From Zygnema cylindricum (Eukaryota; Streptophyta; Zygnematophyceae; Zygnematales; Zygnemataceae): a stretch of 64,000 nt of DNA. Below the pieces are notes generated by a model. That model made no database searches. It worked only from the letters and a program-made list of their open reading frames with translations, and had not been told where the DNA came from. Within the stretch, counting starts at the first letter, position 1. Each line of letters starts with the position of its first letter. Location of the stretch: the NCBI GenBank assembly GCA_037447655.1, contig JBBHKE010001167.1:186001-250000 (forward strand), written 5' to 3'. Of this stretch, positions 32,511-42,100 are shown piece after piece. A program made the position numbers and the translations under genes.

Positions 32511-33506
32511 TGTTGAAATAATAATTCTTAATACGCAGTAAACAAAGCTGTGAGGATAGACCAAGTACTTAGAATATTTTTGGTCTAGGTAAGTTGTAAT
32601 ACTTACCTCATTTAGTGTGACAGTAGCAGTAGAATTTTTAAGTGTATTGTACTTCTGCAGGGACACGCGTCAGAAAATGAACATCATACGCGTTTTATGG
32701 AAAGGCGCCGACACACTTTACCACGCGTCAGACATCGAACGAATAGTGTTGAAGAATCGAACGGACGAGACTTAACCGATTGTGCGCGAAGATAGTATTA
32801 CAACATTACACGTCGACCGTAGAATAAAATCGAGTGAACAAATGAGATTCACGTGGGACCACAAAATGACTCCTTACTTTGTACGACCTCAGATGACTTC
32901 GAGCACTTGATCAACAGTCGGCTGACGCTAGCATCCACTGGTGACTAAGCACCTTGAACACTACTGTACGTGAATGTATTTGCATATTTGAAACACAATA
33001 TTTTTGCATAGCGAATTAGAATGTCGTGTTCCACTAAGTATATTTTTGTCTAGTTTTCATAGAGGGTTTGGACGTACTCACATTACAAATAGCGTACTGA
33101 TTCGGTACCTTCTCGTAGTGTAATATAGTCTTAATTGTTCTATGTGTAGACATCTGATTAGCTAGTTTTCAGTTGATACTCTTTGTGAGTATAAAGTTAG
33201 GACTTAGCCAAAATTTTATCTATCTAGTATTGAGATCTAACTCTCTAAGGGACAGTTTTTGGGAAACTTCGAAGTGTTACATCTTATGGTTTATTGTTTC
33301 AATTGGGCTGCAATTTTGGGAATTAACAGACTGTACATGATATTGTATTTTTGTGGATTTTGGTGTTATTTTACCACCTTAAGTGATTTATGTGTTATAT
33401 CAAAGTTGGCTGTTTGATAGGTTTTTTGGTAGCTTTTGTTAAAGTCTATGTCTACATCTATTACTACTCGTGGTCCTCCACCTGCAACTGTGGTTATAGA
33501 ACAACA
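32511..33506 (+). repeat. Element D 3' LTR
   Basis: 996 bp, colinear with 26234-27233 with scattered differences, and ends GAACAACA before AAAAT. Confidence 0.92.
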
Positions 33507-33686
33507 AAAATATGTGGGTCCGACGAAAGGTCATCCTTGTCAATAAACCACGCCGACCGAGAATTATCGATTTCCAATATTAAAGAAATAATGGTGAAAA
33601 AGGACTAGCTTTTCAAATGTATGACAACGGTCCCGTGCTAGGCACACAAATTACAAAAGTAATACTGCCCGAAGGGTGTTGAAGGT
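33507..33686. other. Unassigned sequence between D and H
   Basis: 180 bp without recognised features, lying between the D target copy and the H LTR start (TGTAACAC at 33687). It is probably residual pre-insertion DNA. Confidence 0.5.
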
Positions 33687-33791
33687 TGTAACACTATGGC
33701 CTCCATTAGTGCACAGAGTTTGCAACTTCTTACTAGCATCTAGGATTATATTTTCCCTTTGAACTTTCACACTGAATGAGTTCCACCTTGA
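33687..33791 (-). repeat. Element H 3' LTR, first part
   Basis: TGTAACACTATGGCCTCCAT corresponds to the terminal end of related LTRs, including the reverse complement of the ATGGAG gag start. It continues at 40210 after P. Confidence 0.8.
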
Positions 33792-34830
33792 TGCAATTCT
33801 GTGTCCTCCATTGGACTACAGAATACAGGAAGCCTCTAGATAGTATTTAACTAACCCACTTTAAGCCACGACCACTTCTGCCCAAGAAGGCAAATTGACA
33901 ATTTGACTGCACCTTTCTGCAGCGTGGACTCCCTTGAGTCCGTAGCAAAAAGAATCACTAAAAACGGCCAACCACCCGATAAGTTATGAGGCAGTAAAAA
34001 TGCCAATTTGTACAAACTCTCAAAAGGAGAGGTGACTACATACCAAAATTTTCTAAGTCGTGATTCTCTCTAATAACTCCTATCTACTGAAGTACGGACC
34101 AATCAGATTATTGTATCGTACACAAAAAGTACTACTGCCGATGTACCTTTTGTACAGCCTATGTACGACAAGGCTATTAAGTGGACGCGTGTCCGCTTTT
34201 CACTCGTCCGTACGTTCCTCGGAATTCCTTTGACCGAATGTCATCTCTCCACGTGGCTCTAGGTCATGCCACGTCAGAAAACGCCAAAGTGACCACTCCG
34301 GGATTTCGGCGATGATGTGCGCCGTTGGATTTTATGCGAGACGCAATCTTAGCCGTAATAAATACTTGCGGGACATTTGTTCCGATGTCGAAATAAAATG
34401 CGTGGTATCTGTTTTGAATAAGCGTCGTACGACGTACTTTATAAAACTGAATCTATGTACGCCGTATACAGTTCTAGTTAAATGAATTTTATCCACTCGA
34501 ACTAAATATATATCTATCACATACCATAGCACTTAGCATTGGTCCTAGTCTATTAGGATAAAGCTGACCGTTACCGGTCAACTTGACGAACCGCAGGTAC
34601 CGGGATCAAATCTCTGGTCCGTCAAGTATATTTTTAGTAACCTACTAAAAATAGTTGTCTGTTGAACTAAGGCAGCCATGGATCAACCTCTCTCACTTAC
34701 CTTCAGTGACAACAACAAGTATGGGGGCTAGAGAGCGGAGGTGGAGGCAGGCTGTCCGTCCTTTTTCTTTTCCTTTTATAAAAACATATTTAAACCTAGA
34801 AAATACTCTAGAAATCTATAAATTTCAACA
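33792..34830 (-). repeat. Element P 3' LTR
   Basis: TGCAATTCTG to TTTCAACA. It keeps the gag start ATG (33811-33809, minus). G-box and TGCCACGTCA motifs are at 34249-34276. The stem-loop containing CAACAACAAG is near 34690-34745. Confidence 0.95.
34545..34652 (+). other. Antisense tRNA-like module (P 3' LTR)
   Basis: A-box-like TAGTCTATTAGGATAAAG, T-loop ATCAAAT in GGGATCAAATCTC, then the TTTTTAGTA/TACTAAAAA hairpin. Nearly the same as in Q. Confidence 0.68.
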
Positions 34831-34843
34831 CTCCCGTAATTTT

Positions 34844-36232
34844 CTAGTCTAATTTTAATTTTTCTTTCAACCCGCATTTACCCCGACAATATTTTAGTTT
34901 AGGAGAGGGCACAAGTTTGGTCATCATGTCAGCCACCATTTCTTCATCAGGTCTATACACAAGATTTAAAATTTTATTTTCAACTTTTTCTCTTACGAAG
35001 CTTAATCTTATGTCCATATGTTTTGCTTTGAAATGGTGTTTTGGATTGGCTGCAATTGCAATTGCAGCTTGGTTATCGCAAAAAATTTCATGCACTCCCT
35101 CTTTCATAAATCCCAGTTCTAGTAACAATGATTTCACCCACATTAGTTCTTTTACAGCAGAACAAGACGCCATATACTCAGCCTCTATAGTAGACTGAGC
35201 AACCACCTTTTGTTGCTTACTGCTCCAACAGCAAGCACCTTCCCCCACATACAAAACATACCCAGAAGTGCATCTTCTCATAGGTGCATCCCCATAACTA
35301 GCGTCACTCCAAGTGGTGATATCAGTGTGCTCCCCTCCCAAATGCAACGATAATTCTCTGGTTCCAACCACATATCTCATGACTCTCTTGGCTGCCTCCC
35401 AGTCTCTCTTAATAGGATCATTAAGACTCCTATTGAGTACTCCAACTGCTGCCGCTATCTCCAGCCTGGTACAGTTCATAAAATAGATTAAGCTTCCTAC
35501 AACCTGTCTATAAGGAATAGACTTCATGAACTCTCTCTCCTCTAGACTCATCTGATCGTCTAAGATCATCACTCCTCCTTCTACACTCCCATCACTTACT
35601 TTTTTCAAGTCCATGGGAGTGGTACAACTATTAGCATTTTCCATCTGGAATTTCTCAAGCATATAACCTATTGCTTCTTTCTGAGTAAGTCTGATAATCT
35701 TCTTCCCCCTATCTCTCTCCATTTGGATCCCCAAAATATATTTTGCCTCCCCTAAATCCTTCATATCAAATCTGCCCCTAAGATCTTTCTTTAGCTTATT
35801 GATATTCTCCAAAGACTTACTTAACACAAGCAGATCATCCACATAAATTGCAATAAAAATGACACCATTCTCATCTTCAAACATATAGATAGAATAATCA
35901 GAGGTTATCTGGATGTATCCCAGATCGGTGAGAAACTCATCTAGTTTCTTATTCCACTGTCGGGGAGCCTGTTTCAGTCCATATAAGGACTTTATGAGCC
36001 TGCACACTTTGCTCTCTTCTCCGTCTTCCACAAACCCCTCGGGTTGCCTCATAAAAATTTCTTCCTCTAACTCACCATTAAAAAAAGCAGTCTTAATGTC
36101 CATCTGGTGTATTTCCATGTCTTCCGCTGCGGCCAGACTGAGGAGAATCCTTACCGATGGGAACCGTACAACTGGAGCAAAGGTCTCCTCATAATCAATC
36201 CCCTCTTTTTGGGTGAACCCCTTTGCTACCAA
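34844..36232 (-). CDS. pol: Element P reverse transcriptase and RNase H
   Basis: 462-codon uninterrupted frame, starting within RT at the [22 protein letters not shown] segment after an upstream frameshift. It shows QMDIKTAFFNGELEEEI, YGLKQAPRQWN, the active-site YVDD (35845-35834), LTQKEAIGYML, RQVVGSLIYFMNCTR and then RNase H with WSDASYGDAPMRRCTSGYVLYV, IEAEYMASCSAVKELMWVKSLL, CDNQAAIAIAANPKHHFKAKHMD and ADMMTKLVPSPK, ending just before the polypurine tract. All catalytic motifs I can check look intact, so this is the longest intact pol segment in the window. Confidence 0.95.
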   Translation of the reverse strand: MVAKGFTQKEGIDYEETFAPVVRFPSVRILLSLAAAEDMEIHQMDIKTAFFNGELEEEIFMRQPEGFVEDGEESKVCRLIKSLYGLKQAPRQWNKKLDEFLTDLGYIQITSDYSIYMFEDENGVIFIAIYVDDLLVLSKSLENINKLKKDLRGRFDMKDLGEAKYILGIQMERDRGKKIIRLTQKEAIGYMLEKFQMENANSCTTPMDLKKVSDGSVEGGVMILDDQMSLEEREFMKSIPYRQVVGSLIYFMNCTRLEIAAAVGVLNRSLNDPIKRDWEAAKRVMRYVVGTRELSLHLGGEHTDITTWSDASYGDAPMRRCTSGYVLYVGEGACCWSSKQQKVVAQSTIEAEYMASCSAVKELMWVKSLLLELGFMKEGVHEIFCDNQAAIAIAANPKHHFKAKHMDIRLSFVREKVENKILNLVYRPDEEMVADMMTKLVPSPKLKYCRGKCGLKEKLKLD

Positions 36233-36257
36233 TCGAGCCTTATACCTCTCAATTGTA

Positions 36258-36996
36258 TTATCTGGGCAGTTTTAGTTTAAATACCCATTTACATCCAATA
36301 GGTTTTCTGTTTGGAGGGCAATCCGCTAGTTCCCAAGTATTTGCTTCCATGATAGAAGCCATCTCATCATTTATGGCTCTAATCCATCTTTCTTTCTCTG
36401 GACTATTCACTGCCTCTAAGTAAGACTGAGGCTCATCTGGGTGAGATAGCTTAGTTACCTTATGGGCAGCTTGTTTTTCCTGTATCCTTTTGCTGCTCCT
36501 CCTTCCTCCCTCAAACTCCGAAGCTAGAATGGATGGAAGTCTTGGATTTCTTCTCACTGTCTCATCGGCTCCCCTGTCCATGAAAGCCGTATCTTGTCCC
36601 GCTTCTTCTATCTCCTCGAAGTCCATAGGAGTATGTGAGGTTTCTGGTGAGTCTCCTGTATCTTCGATCTCCCCTGAATGTGTAATCACAGTTTCACTCA
36701 TGTCCCTTTCGGGAACGACCAAATTCTCATCACTTTCGGACTCAAATCTGATCCTTATCTTCTTTGTATATTTGAAGGGGTTAAATGACTTACCTTCTTC
36801 CATAACAACTAAGTGTTTGACCAGAATGATATCTTTCTTTGCTAAGTCATACACTCTATATCCCTTAACATCCTCATCATATCCCACAAAGTATCCAGGT
36901 TTTCCCTTAGCATCTAGTTTCCAGTTTTTCCTATCCGTGTCAAGACTGTAAACTTGGCTACCAAATACTTTAAGGTGTGAGGTATCTGATTTCCTT
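36258..36996 (-). pseudogene. pol: Element P integrase C-terminus, linker, RT start
   Basis: Frame 36887-36258 continues integrase after a stop near 37000. It has GYDEDVKGYRVYDLAKKDIILVKH, an acidic linker, SEFEGGRRSSKRIQEKQ and the RT start [25 protein letters not shown] frameshift near 36262 separates it from the RT frame. Confidence 0.9.
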
Positions 36997-37001
36997 CCAA
37001 C

Positions 37002-37952
37002 TCATCTCTCATAAGGTGTCATTCCCTTTACAGGTGAGGTAAGGACTCTATTCTTAATGTAGTTGGCACAGTTCATTGCTTCTGCACAAAATCTCTTTCC
37101 TATTTTCTTGTCTGCCAACATACTGCGTACACTATCTCCTAGTGTTCGATTCAACCTCTCAGCTACCCCATTTTGTTTCCGGTTATATGGTACAATTTTC
37201 TGGTGCTGCACTCCCTCATCTCTCAGATATTCCTCAAACTCGTTAGAGGTATATTCCCCCCCATTATCACTCCTTATCCTCTTAATGGGGGTTTCATGCA
37301 ACTTCTCACTCCAAGCTTTATATTCTTTGAAGTAAGTTGATGCTTCGGACTTTGTTTTCAGAAAGTAAACTCTAGAGTATCTAGACCAGTCATCAGTTAT
37401 TGTCATCATAAACCCCTTTCCTCCAACCGAAGGTACTTTTGCAGGTCCCCAAATATTTGTGTGGACCAAATCTAACACTTTCTCACCTCTATATGTGGCG
37501 GCTTTGGGAAAGGGAAGTTTGTGAGCCTTACCTTGAGCACAACCACTACAATCATCCATCATTTCATTATCCTCAAACTGAATGCCATCTTCTACCCCAA
37601 GCTTTTTCATTTCCCTCAACCTATCAAAATGCACATGCCCCAACCGCTTATGCCAAATCATCACCTTAGGAACACCAACATAATAAGCATTCTTCTTTTC
37701 ATTACTCAGGTTAAGCCTAAATATTCCTTGGCTACCCTTATCTGCTGTGAAGTAAACTTCATTCCCATACTTAGCTGTAAAGACTCTCTTTCTGGTGAAA
37801 GTATCAAACTCTTTGTTATCTAACACAAACGTAGAGACAAGATTTTTACTCACCTGAGGAATGTAAAGTACATCTAAGAATGTAAGCATAGAAGTCTTAC
37901 CCTCCACTAAGACTTTTAGATCTACTGATCCCACTAGATCTGTAGTAACCAC
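37002..37952 (-). CDS. pol: Element P protease end and integrase
   Basis: 316-codon frame with VTTDLVGSVDLKVLVEGKTS, DVLYIPQ, the HHCC region IWHKRLGHVHFDRLREMKKL and CSGCAQGKAHKLPFP, then the DDE core: HTNIWGPAKV (first Asp replaced by Asn), RSDNGGEYTSNEFEEYL and KQNGVAERLNRTL. It ends TPYER at a TGA. The HTD to HTN change would remove the first catalytic residue (Family knowledge: copia integrases need D,D-35-E). Confidence 0.9.
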   Translation of the reverse strand: MVTTDLVGSVDLKVLVEGKTSMLTFLDVLYIPQVSKNLVSTFVLDNKEFDTFTRKRVFTAKYGNEVYFTADKGSQGIFRLNLSNEKKNAYYVGVPKVMIWHKRLGHVHFDRLREMKKLGVEDGIQFEDNEMMDDCSGCAQGKAHKLPFPKAATYRGEKVLDLVHTNIWGPAKVPSVGGKGFMMTITDDWSRYSRVYFLKTKSEASTYFKEYKAWSEKLHETPIKRIRSDNGGEYTSNEFEEYLRDEGVQHQKIVPYNRKQNGVAERLNRTLGDSVRSMLADKKIGKRFCAEAMNCANYIKNRVLTSPVKGMTPYER

Positions 37953-37973
37953 TCTCCCATCCCCATACTCTAT

Positions 37974-38657
37974 CTATACAGTAGGAATCTTTCTTAGCTT
38001 AGTGAAGAGTTCTTTATCACGACACATATGCATGGATGCACCTGAGTCGATGATCCATCCTTCTTGTGGAGCTTCCCGAATTGCTCCAAGGGCACACTTC
38101 TGCCTCCGAGGGATCTCCTTCTCCTCCAGACTCTCGTCAAGAAGAAGCTCCCCATCCTCCTCAGAAGACTCATCCTCGGTTTCTCTTGACACTTTTATAA
38201 CCACAAGTGCTTTTTTCATCCCTCCGGAAGAGCCTCCTCCGTGGTTCTGTTGGAGCCTCAGCTCTGATAGCTTGACACAATCTGCAATAAAGTGTCCCGG
38301 CTTTTTGCAATAATGACAAAGACCCTTTGGGGGCCTCTGTCCCCCAGAATGATCTATTTCCCCTCTATAAGGTTTCTTCGGGTCCTTCCCCCATTGGTCC
38401 CCTCCTGCTGCTAGAGCTTGAATGCTCTTTCCTCCTCTCCTAATCTCCATTGTGTTTTCATGCACAAGTATCATCCTGACTACTGTGTTCCATTTCCATG
38501 AACTATCAAGCATTCGCTGTACTCGGTACACTATGTTTTCGAACTCATCTGGTAATTTCATGATAAGGGTGTTAACTTTCATTTTCATTGTACCTGTCCT
38601 CCCGACACTTTCCATTTCCATATACAAACAAGAAAGATCATTACAGTAATCTAACAT
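37974..38657 (-). CDS. gag: Element P Gag C-terminus, nucleocapsid, protease
   Basis: 227-codon frame with YCNDLSCLYMEMESVGRTGTM, MKLPDEFENIVYRVQ, RRGGKSIQALAA, the zinc knuckle CHYCKKPGHFIADC (38318-38277), an acidic stretch ETEDESSEEDGELLLDE and protease IIDSGASMHMCRDKELF (DSG 38048-38040). A TAG after KIPTV separates it from the next frame. Confidence 0.93.
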   Translation of the reverse strand: MLDYCNDLSCLYMEMESVGRTGTMKMKVNTLIMKLPDEFENIVYRVQRMLDSSWKWNTVVRMILVHENTMEIRRGGKSIQALAAGGDQWGKDPKKPYRGEIDHSGGQRPPKGLCHYCKKPGHFIADCVKLSELRLQQNHGGGSSGGMKKALVVIKVSRETEDESSEEDGELLLDESLEEKEIPRRQKCALGAIREAPQEGWIIDSGASMHMCRDKELFTKLRKIPTV

Positions 38658-38680
38658 CTTTCCTCATTTGTAAGTGTAAC

Positions 38681-39175
38681 TCAATAGCTTTTGCTCAGGC
38701 AACTGGAGCTCCTGAATAGTTCCAGCTCTATAATTTCCACTAAACTCTCCCACAACTCCTCGGCCTTGTAAATGTGAAGATAAGGAGTGGCCAAACCTTG
38801 AGTGAGTTGCCTCAGAATAAAGTTCGTGGCAGCCATGTTTACATCCTCCCACATTTGAGTATCGTTCTCCGCGGTCTTCACGGTGGCCGCTCCCGATACT
38901 GTGGCAATAGGAGTGATGGGTGTCTCCTTCCCTTTTTCCTTTTCAGACACACTGCTGTCCCGATCATCTGCCTCCTCTGCTGAGGCAGCCGTTGTTGCAG
39001 AAAACCTTACTCCCCCAAATCCTGGTGGAGTTCCCGAAGGTGGACGTTTCACTTGTCCACTGACGATACCCCAATATCGTTTTTCACACAAAGCTCCCAT
39101 CATCATGGCTTCCCAATAGATAAACCCAGATCCATTGAAGGTGGGCACCCTAGAGGGTGGGCCCATAACCTGCAA
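38681..39175 (-). CDS. gag: Element P Gag N-terminus
   Basis: 164-codon frame, QVMGPPSRVPTFNGSGFIYWEAMMMGALCEKRYWGIVSG, then KGKETPITPIATVSG and NFILRQLTQGLATPYLHIYKAEELWESLVE. The first Met in frame (39175) is inside the primer site plus LTR edge. The ancestral LTR start codon reads ATA here (39190-39188) but ATG in the 3' LTR. A frameshift near 38735 and a TGA near 38667 precede the next Gag block. Confidence 0.9.
   Translation of the reverse strand: MQVMGPPSRVPTFNGSGFIYWEAMMMGALCEKRYWGIVSGQVKRPPSGTPPGFGGVRFSATTAASAEEADDRDSSVSEKEKGKETPITPIATVSGAATVKTAENDTQMWEDVNMAATNFILRQLTQGLATPYLHIYKAEELWESLVEIIELELFRSSSCLSKSY
39156..39170 (-). other. Primer-binding site of element P
   Basis: Reverse complement GGTTATGGGCCCACC, identical to the site of B, immediately adjacent to the LTR without a spacer. 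Half initiator-tRNA-Met type. Confidence 0.88.
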
Positions 39176-40209
39176 TTCTGTGTCCTCTATTGGACTACAG
39201 AATACAGGAAGCCTCTAGATAGTATTTAACTAACCCACTTTAATCCACGACCACTTCTGCCCAAGAAGGCAAACTGACAATTTGAATGCACCCTTCTGCA
39301 GCCCGGACTCCCCTGAGTCCGTAGCAAAAAGAATCACTGAAAACGGCCAACCAGCCGATAAGTTATGAGGTAGTAAAAATGCTAATTTGAACAAACTCTC
39401 AAAGGGAGAGGTGACTACCTACCAAAATTTTCTAAGTCGTGATTCTCTCTAATAACTCGTATCTACTGAAGTACGGACCAATCAGATTACTGTATCGTAC
39501 ACAAAAAGTACTACTTCCGATGTACCTTTTGTACGGCCTATGTACGACAAGGCTATTAAGTGGATGCGTGTCCGCTTTTCACTCGTCCGTACGTTCCTCG
39601 GAATTCCTATGACCGAATGTCATCTCTCCACGTGGCTCCAGGTCATGCCACGTCACAAAACGCCAAAGTGACCACTCCGGGATTTCGGCGATGATGTGCG
39701 CCGTTGGATTTTATGCGAGACGCAATCTTAGCCGTAATAAATACTTGCGCGACATTTGTTCCGATGTCGAAATAAAGTGCGTGGTATCCGTTTTGAATTA
39801 GTGTCGTACGACGTACTTTATATAACTAAATATATGTACGCCGTAAACAGTTCTAGTTAAATGAATTTTATCCACTTGAACTAAATATATATCTATCACA
39901 TACCATAGCACTTAGCATTGGTCCTAGTCTATTAGGATAAAGCTGACCGTTAGCGGGCAACTTGACGAACCGCAGGTACCGGCATCAAATCTCTGGTCCG
40001 TCAAGTATAATTTTAGTAACCTACTAAAAATAGTTGTCTGTTGAACTAAGGCAGCCATGGATCAACCTCTCTCTCTTACCTTCAGTGACTACAACAAGTA
40101 TGGGGGCTAGAGAGCGGAGGTGGAGGCAAGCTGTCCGTCTTTTTTCTTTTCCTTTTATAAAAACATATTTAAACCTAGAAAATACTTTAGAAATCTATAA
40201 ATTTCAACA
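39171..40209 (-). repeat. Element P 5' LTR
   Basis: 1039 bp, colinear with 33792-34830 without net length change and with a few percent substitutions by eye. G-box pair at 39628-39655. Confidence 0.95.
39924..40031 (+). other. Antisense tRNA-like module (P 5' LTR)
   Basis: Same layout as 34545-34652. The B-box here reads GGCATCAAATC, one base off, and the hairpin reads TTTTAGTA/TACTAAAA. Confidence 0.65.
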
Positions 40210-40712
40210 CTTGACATGCAAATATTATGACTATTCAAACCTCTGGGAGGGCTCTACTCCCATGAGCTGAACGCAAAAAAAATGGCTTAATTTGCTCCCT
40301 GAGCAGTTAATTATCTTTGACCAGAGATGGCCTATTTATACGCGCCTATTTTTCAGTTGGTTAAGCTAAATGAATTCGACGCCTCGTTATTATTTTTAAC
40401 AACTATCACACCCTATGTATGCAACAATTCTTCTACGACTGGGTGGATAAGGTGAACAACTGTTTATCCGGCGTTGACTATATAGTCACCGGCGTTGACT
40501 ATATAGGACCCGGCGTTGACTATATACGACCAGGATGACATCTTGATCAAGTCACATATCTTTTTGTTAGAAGCTAAATTGCTTCTTTCCTTGGTCAATT
40601 TCCTTGGCTGCTTGAAGGTTGCCATGGCTGTCTAAGTCTCTATGATTGCAACAAGTGTTTAGAATTTGAGTGCCGACTAAGACATATAACTAGAAAATAA
40701 TTTCCCACAATC
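40210..40712 (-). repeat. Element H 3' LTR, second part
   Basis: Continues the H LTR after P. It contains the family segment around GCTCCCTGAGCAGTTAATTA, a TATA-like TATTTATACG near 40330, an A-box-like CTGGGTGGATAAGG (40439-40452) and the stem-loop motif GATTGCAACAAGTG near 40650. The B-box region is replaced by a triplicated 21-mer. It ends TTCCCACA, followed by the polypurine tract. Confidence 0.78.
40468..40531. repeat. 21-bp tandem triplication in H LTR
   Basis: Three units of CCGGCGTTGACTATATA plus four variable bases. They occupy the place where a tRNA-like T-arm would be expected. Confidence 0.9.
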
Positions 40713-42100
40713 CCTTTATTTTCGAGTCTATCTTTTCTTTTAACCCACATTTTTCTTTGCAAAATATCAATTTTGGCGAAGGGACGGGTTTTGCTATCAT
40801 ATCGGCTACCATTTCCCTAATTGGTCTATATTCCAATTTTAAAAATTTGTTCTCAACTATTTCTGTTACAAAACTGAATCTTACATCTATATGTTTTGTT
40901 CTAAAGTCATGTTTGGGATTGGTTTCAATAGCAATTGTAACCTTATTATCACAAAATACATATTGTACACCACATTTTATAAATCGAAGCTCTTGAAGTT
41001 TGGATTTTACCCACATTTATTCATTTATAGAGGAGATGAGGCCACGTCTTGTGCCTCTATTGTAGTCTGAGCAATGTCATTTTTTCTATTTGCTGCTCCA
41101 GTAGCATGCCCAGATCCCAGTTGCAATCAAAAACCAGTGATACATCTGCTGGTTGGCACATCCCCATAACTAACATCACTCCAAGTGGTGATGGTAGTAT
41201 TATCCTCACCCAAATGCAGCCATAACTCTCGAGTCCCACAAAATACCTTATAACCCTTTTAGGTGCCTCCCTGTCCTTTCTTTTAAGCTCATTGAGACTT
41301 CTACTTAAGACTCCAACAGCTGCAGCTATGTTAAGTCTGGTATAGTTCATAAAATAAATCAGATTGCCAACAACTTGTCTATAAGGAATATTTTGCATAA
41401 TTTCTCTCTTCTCTAGTCCTATGTGATCATCAATAATTGCAATTCGTTCATCCAGGCTCCTCTCGTTTTATTTATTCAAATCCATTAGAGTAGAGCAACT
41501 ATTGACTTTCTCCATCTGAATTTTTTGTATTATGTTTGCTAAAGCTTCTTTCTTTGTCAGTTTTATTATCATCTTTTCTTTATCTCTCTCCATCTAAATT
41601 CCTAAAATATACTTAGTCATAAATTCTTTCATATCTAACTGACTTCTCAAATCCTTTTTTAGTTTGTTGATTTTATCTAATGATTAACTCAATTCCTGCA
41701 AATCATCAACATTAATAGCAATGAAAATAACTCCATCTTAATTTTCTTACAAGTATATGAAGTGGTCAGAGCTAATTCTGACATACGCGAGATTGGTCAA
41801 AAATTTGTCTAACTTCTTGTTCCATTCCCGCCGAGCCTTTTTTAGTCCGTTAAAGGATTTTATCAATCTGCAAACTTTACTCTCCTCTCTTTCCTCCAAA
41901 AACCCCTCCGGCTGCCTCATGAAAATCTTTTCCTCTAGTTCTCTGTGGAGGAAGGCTTTTTTGATGTCCATTTGATGTATCTCTATATTTTCGCTGCCAC
42001 CAAACTAAAAAGAATTCTGACCGAGGGAAAGCTGACAATTCGAGCAAAGGTCTTCTCATATTCTATCCATTCTTTTTTAGTGTACCCATTAGCCACTAAT
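40713..42100 (-). pseudogene. pol: Element H RT and RNase H
   Basis: RT fragment with MDIKKAFLHRELEEKIFMRQPEGFLEE and LIKSFNGLKKARREWNKKLD (41971-41747), a degraded YVDD region near 41700, IPYRQVVGNLIYFMNYTR (41398 down) and RNase H MWVKSKLQELRFIKCGVQYVFCDNKVTIAIETNPKHDF to DMIAKPVPSPK (41016-40690). There are multiple stops. The upstream end meets an LTR at 42101, after the LVANG segment. Confidence 0.85.

Larger units (their letters stand above)
26234..33506 (+). mobile_element. Copia element D
   Basis: Plus-strand element of a third family. Its LTRs of 1000 and 996 bp (26234-27233, 32511-33506) run from TGTTGAAATAA to GAACAACA, with target copies AAACT (26229-26233) and AAAAT (33507-33511) differing at one base. 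Gag-pol is in copia order and heavily mutated. A solo LTR (J3) sits in the integrase/RT linker. The PPT is TTTAGGGGAG at 32501-32510. Confidence 0.92.
33792..40209 (-). mobile_element. Complete copia element P
   Basis: 6418 bp with LTRs of equal length (33792-34830 and 39171-40209, 1039 bp each) and a perfect target duplication CTTGA (33787-33791 and 40210-40214). The primer site and polypurine tract are adjacent to the LTRs. Gag-pol is nearly continuous, with about three stops and two frameshifts: the best-preserved element here. Confidence 0.96.
33687..42100 (-). mobile_element. Copia element H, split by P and truncated
   Basis: Minus-strand element consisting of 33687-33791 joined to 40210-42100. 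Its 3' LTR (105 + 503 bp) is split by P with the target duplication CTTGA. RNase H and RT follow until 42100, where the LTR of H2 replaces the rest. No 5' end is present in the window. Confidence 0.82.
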
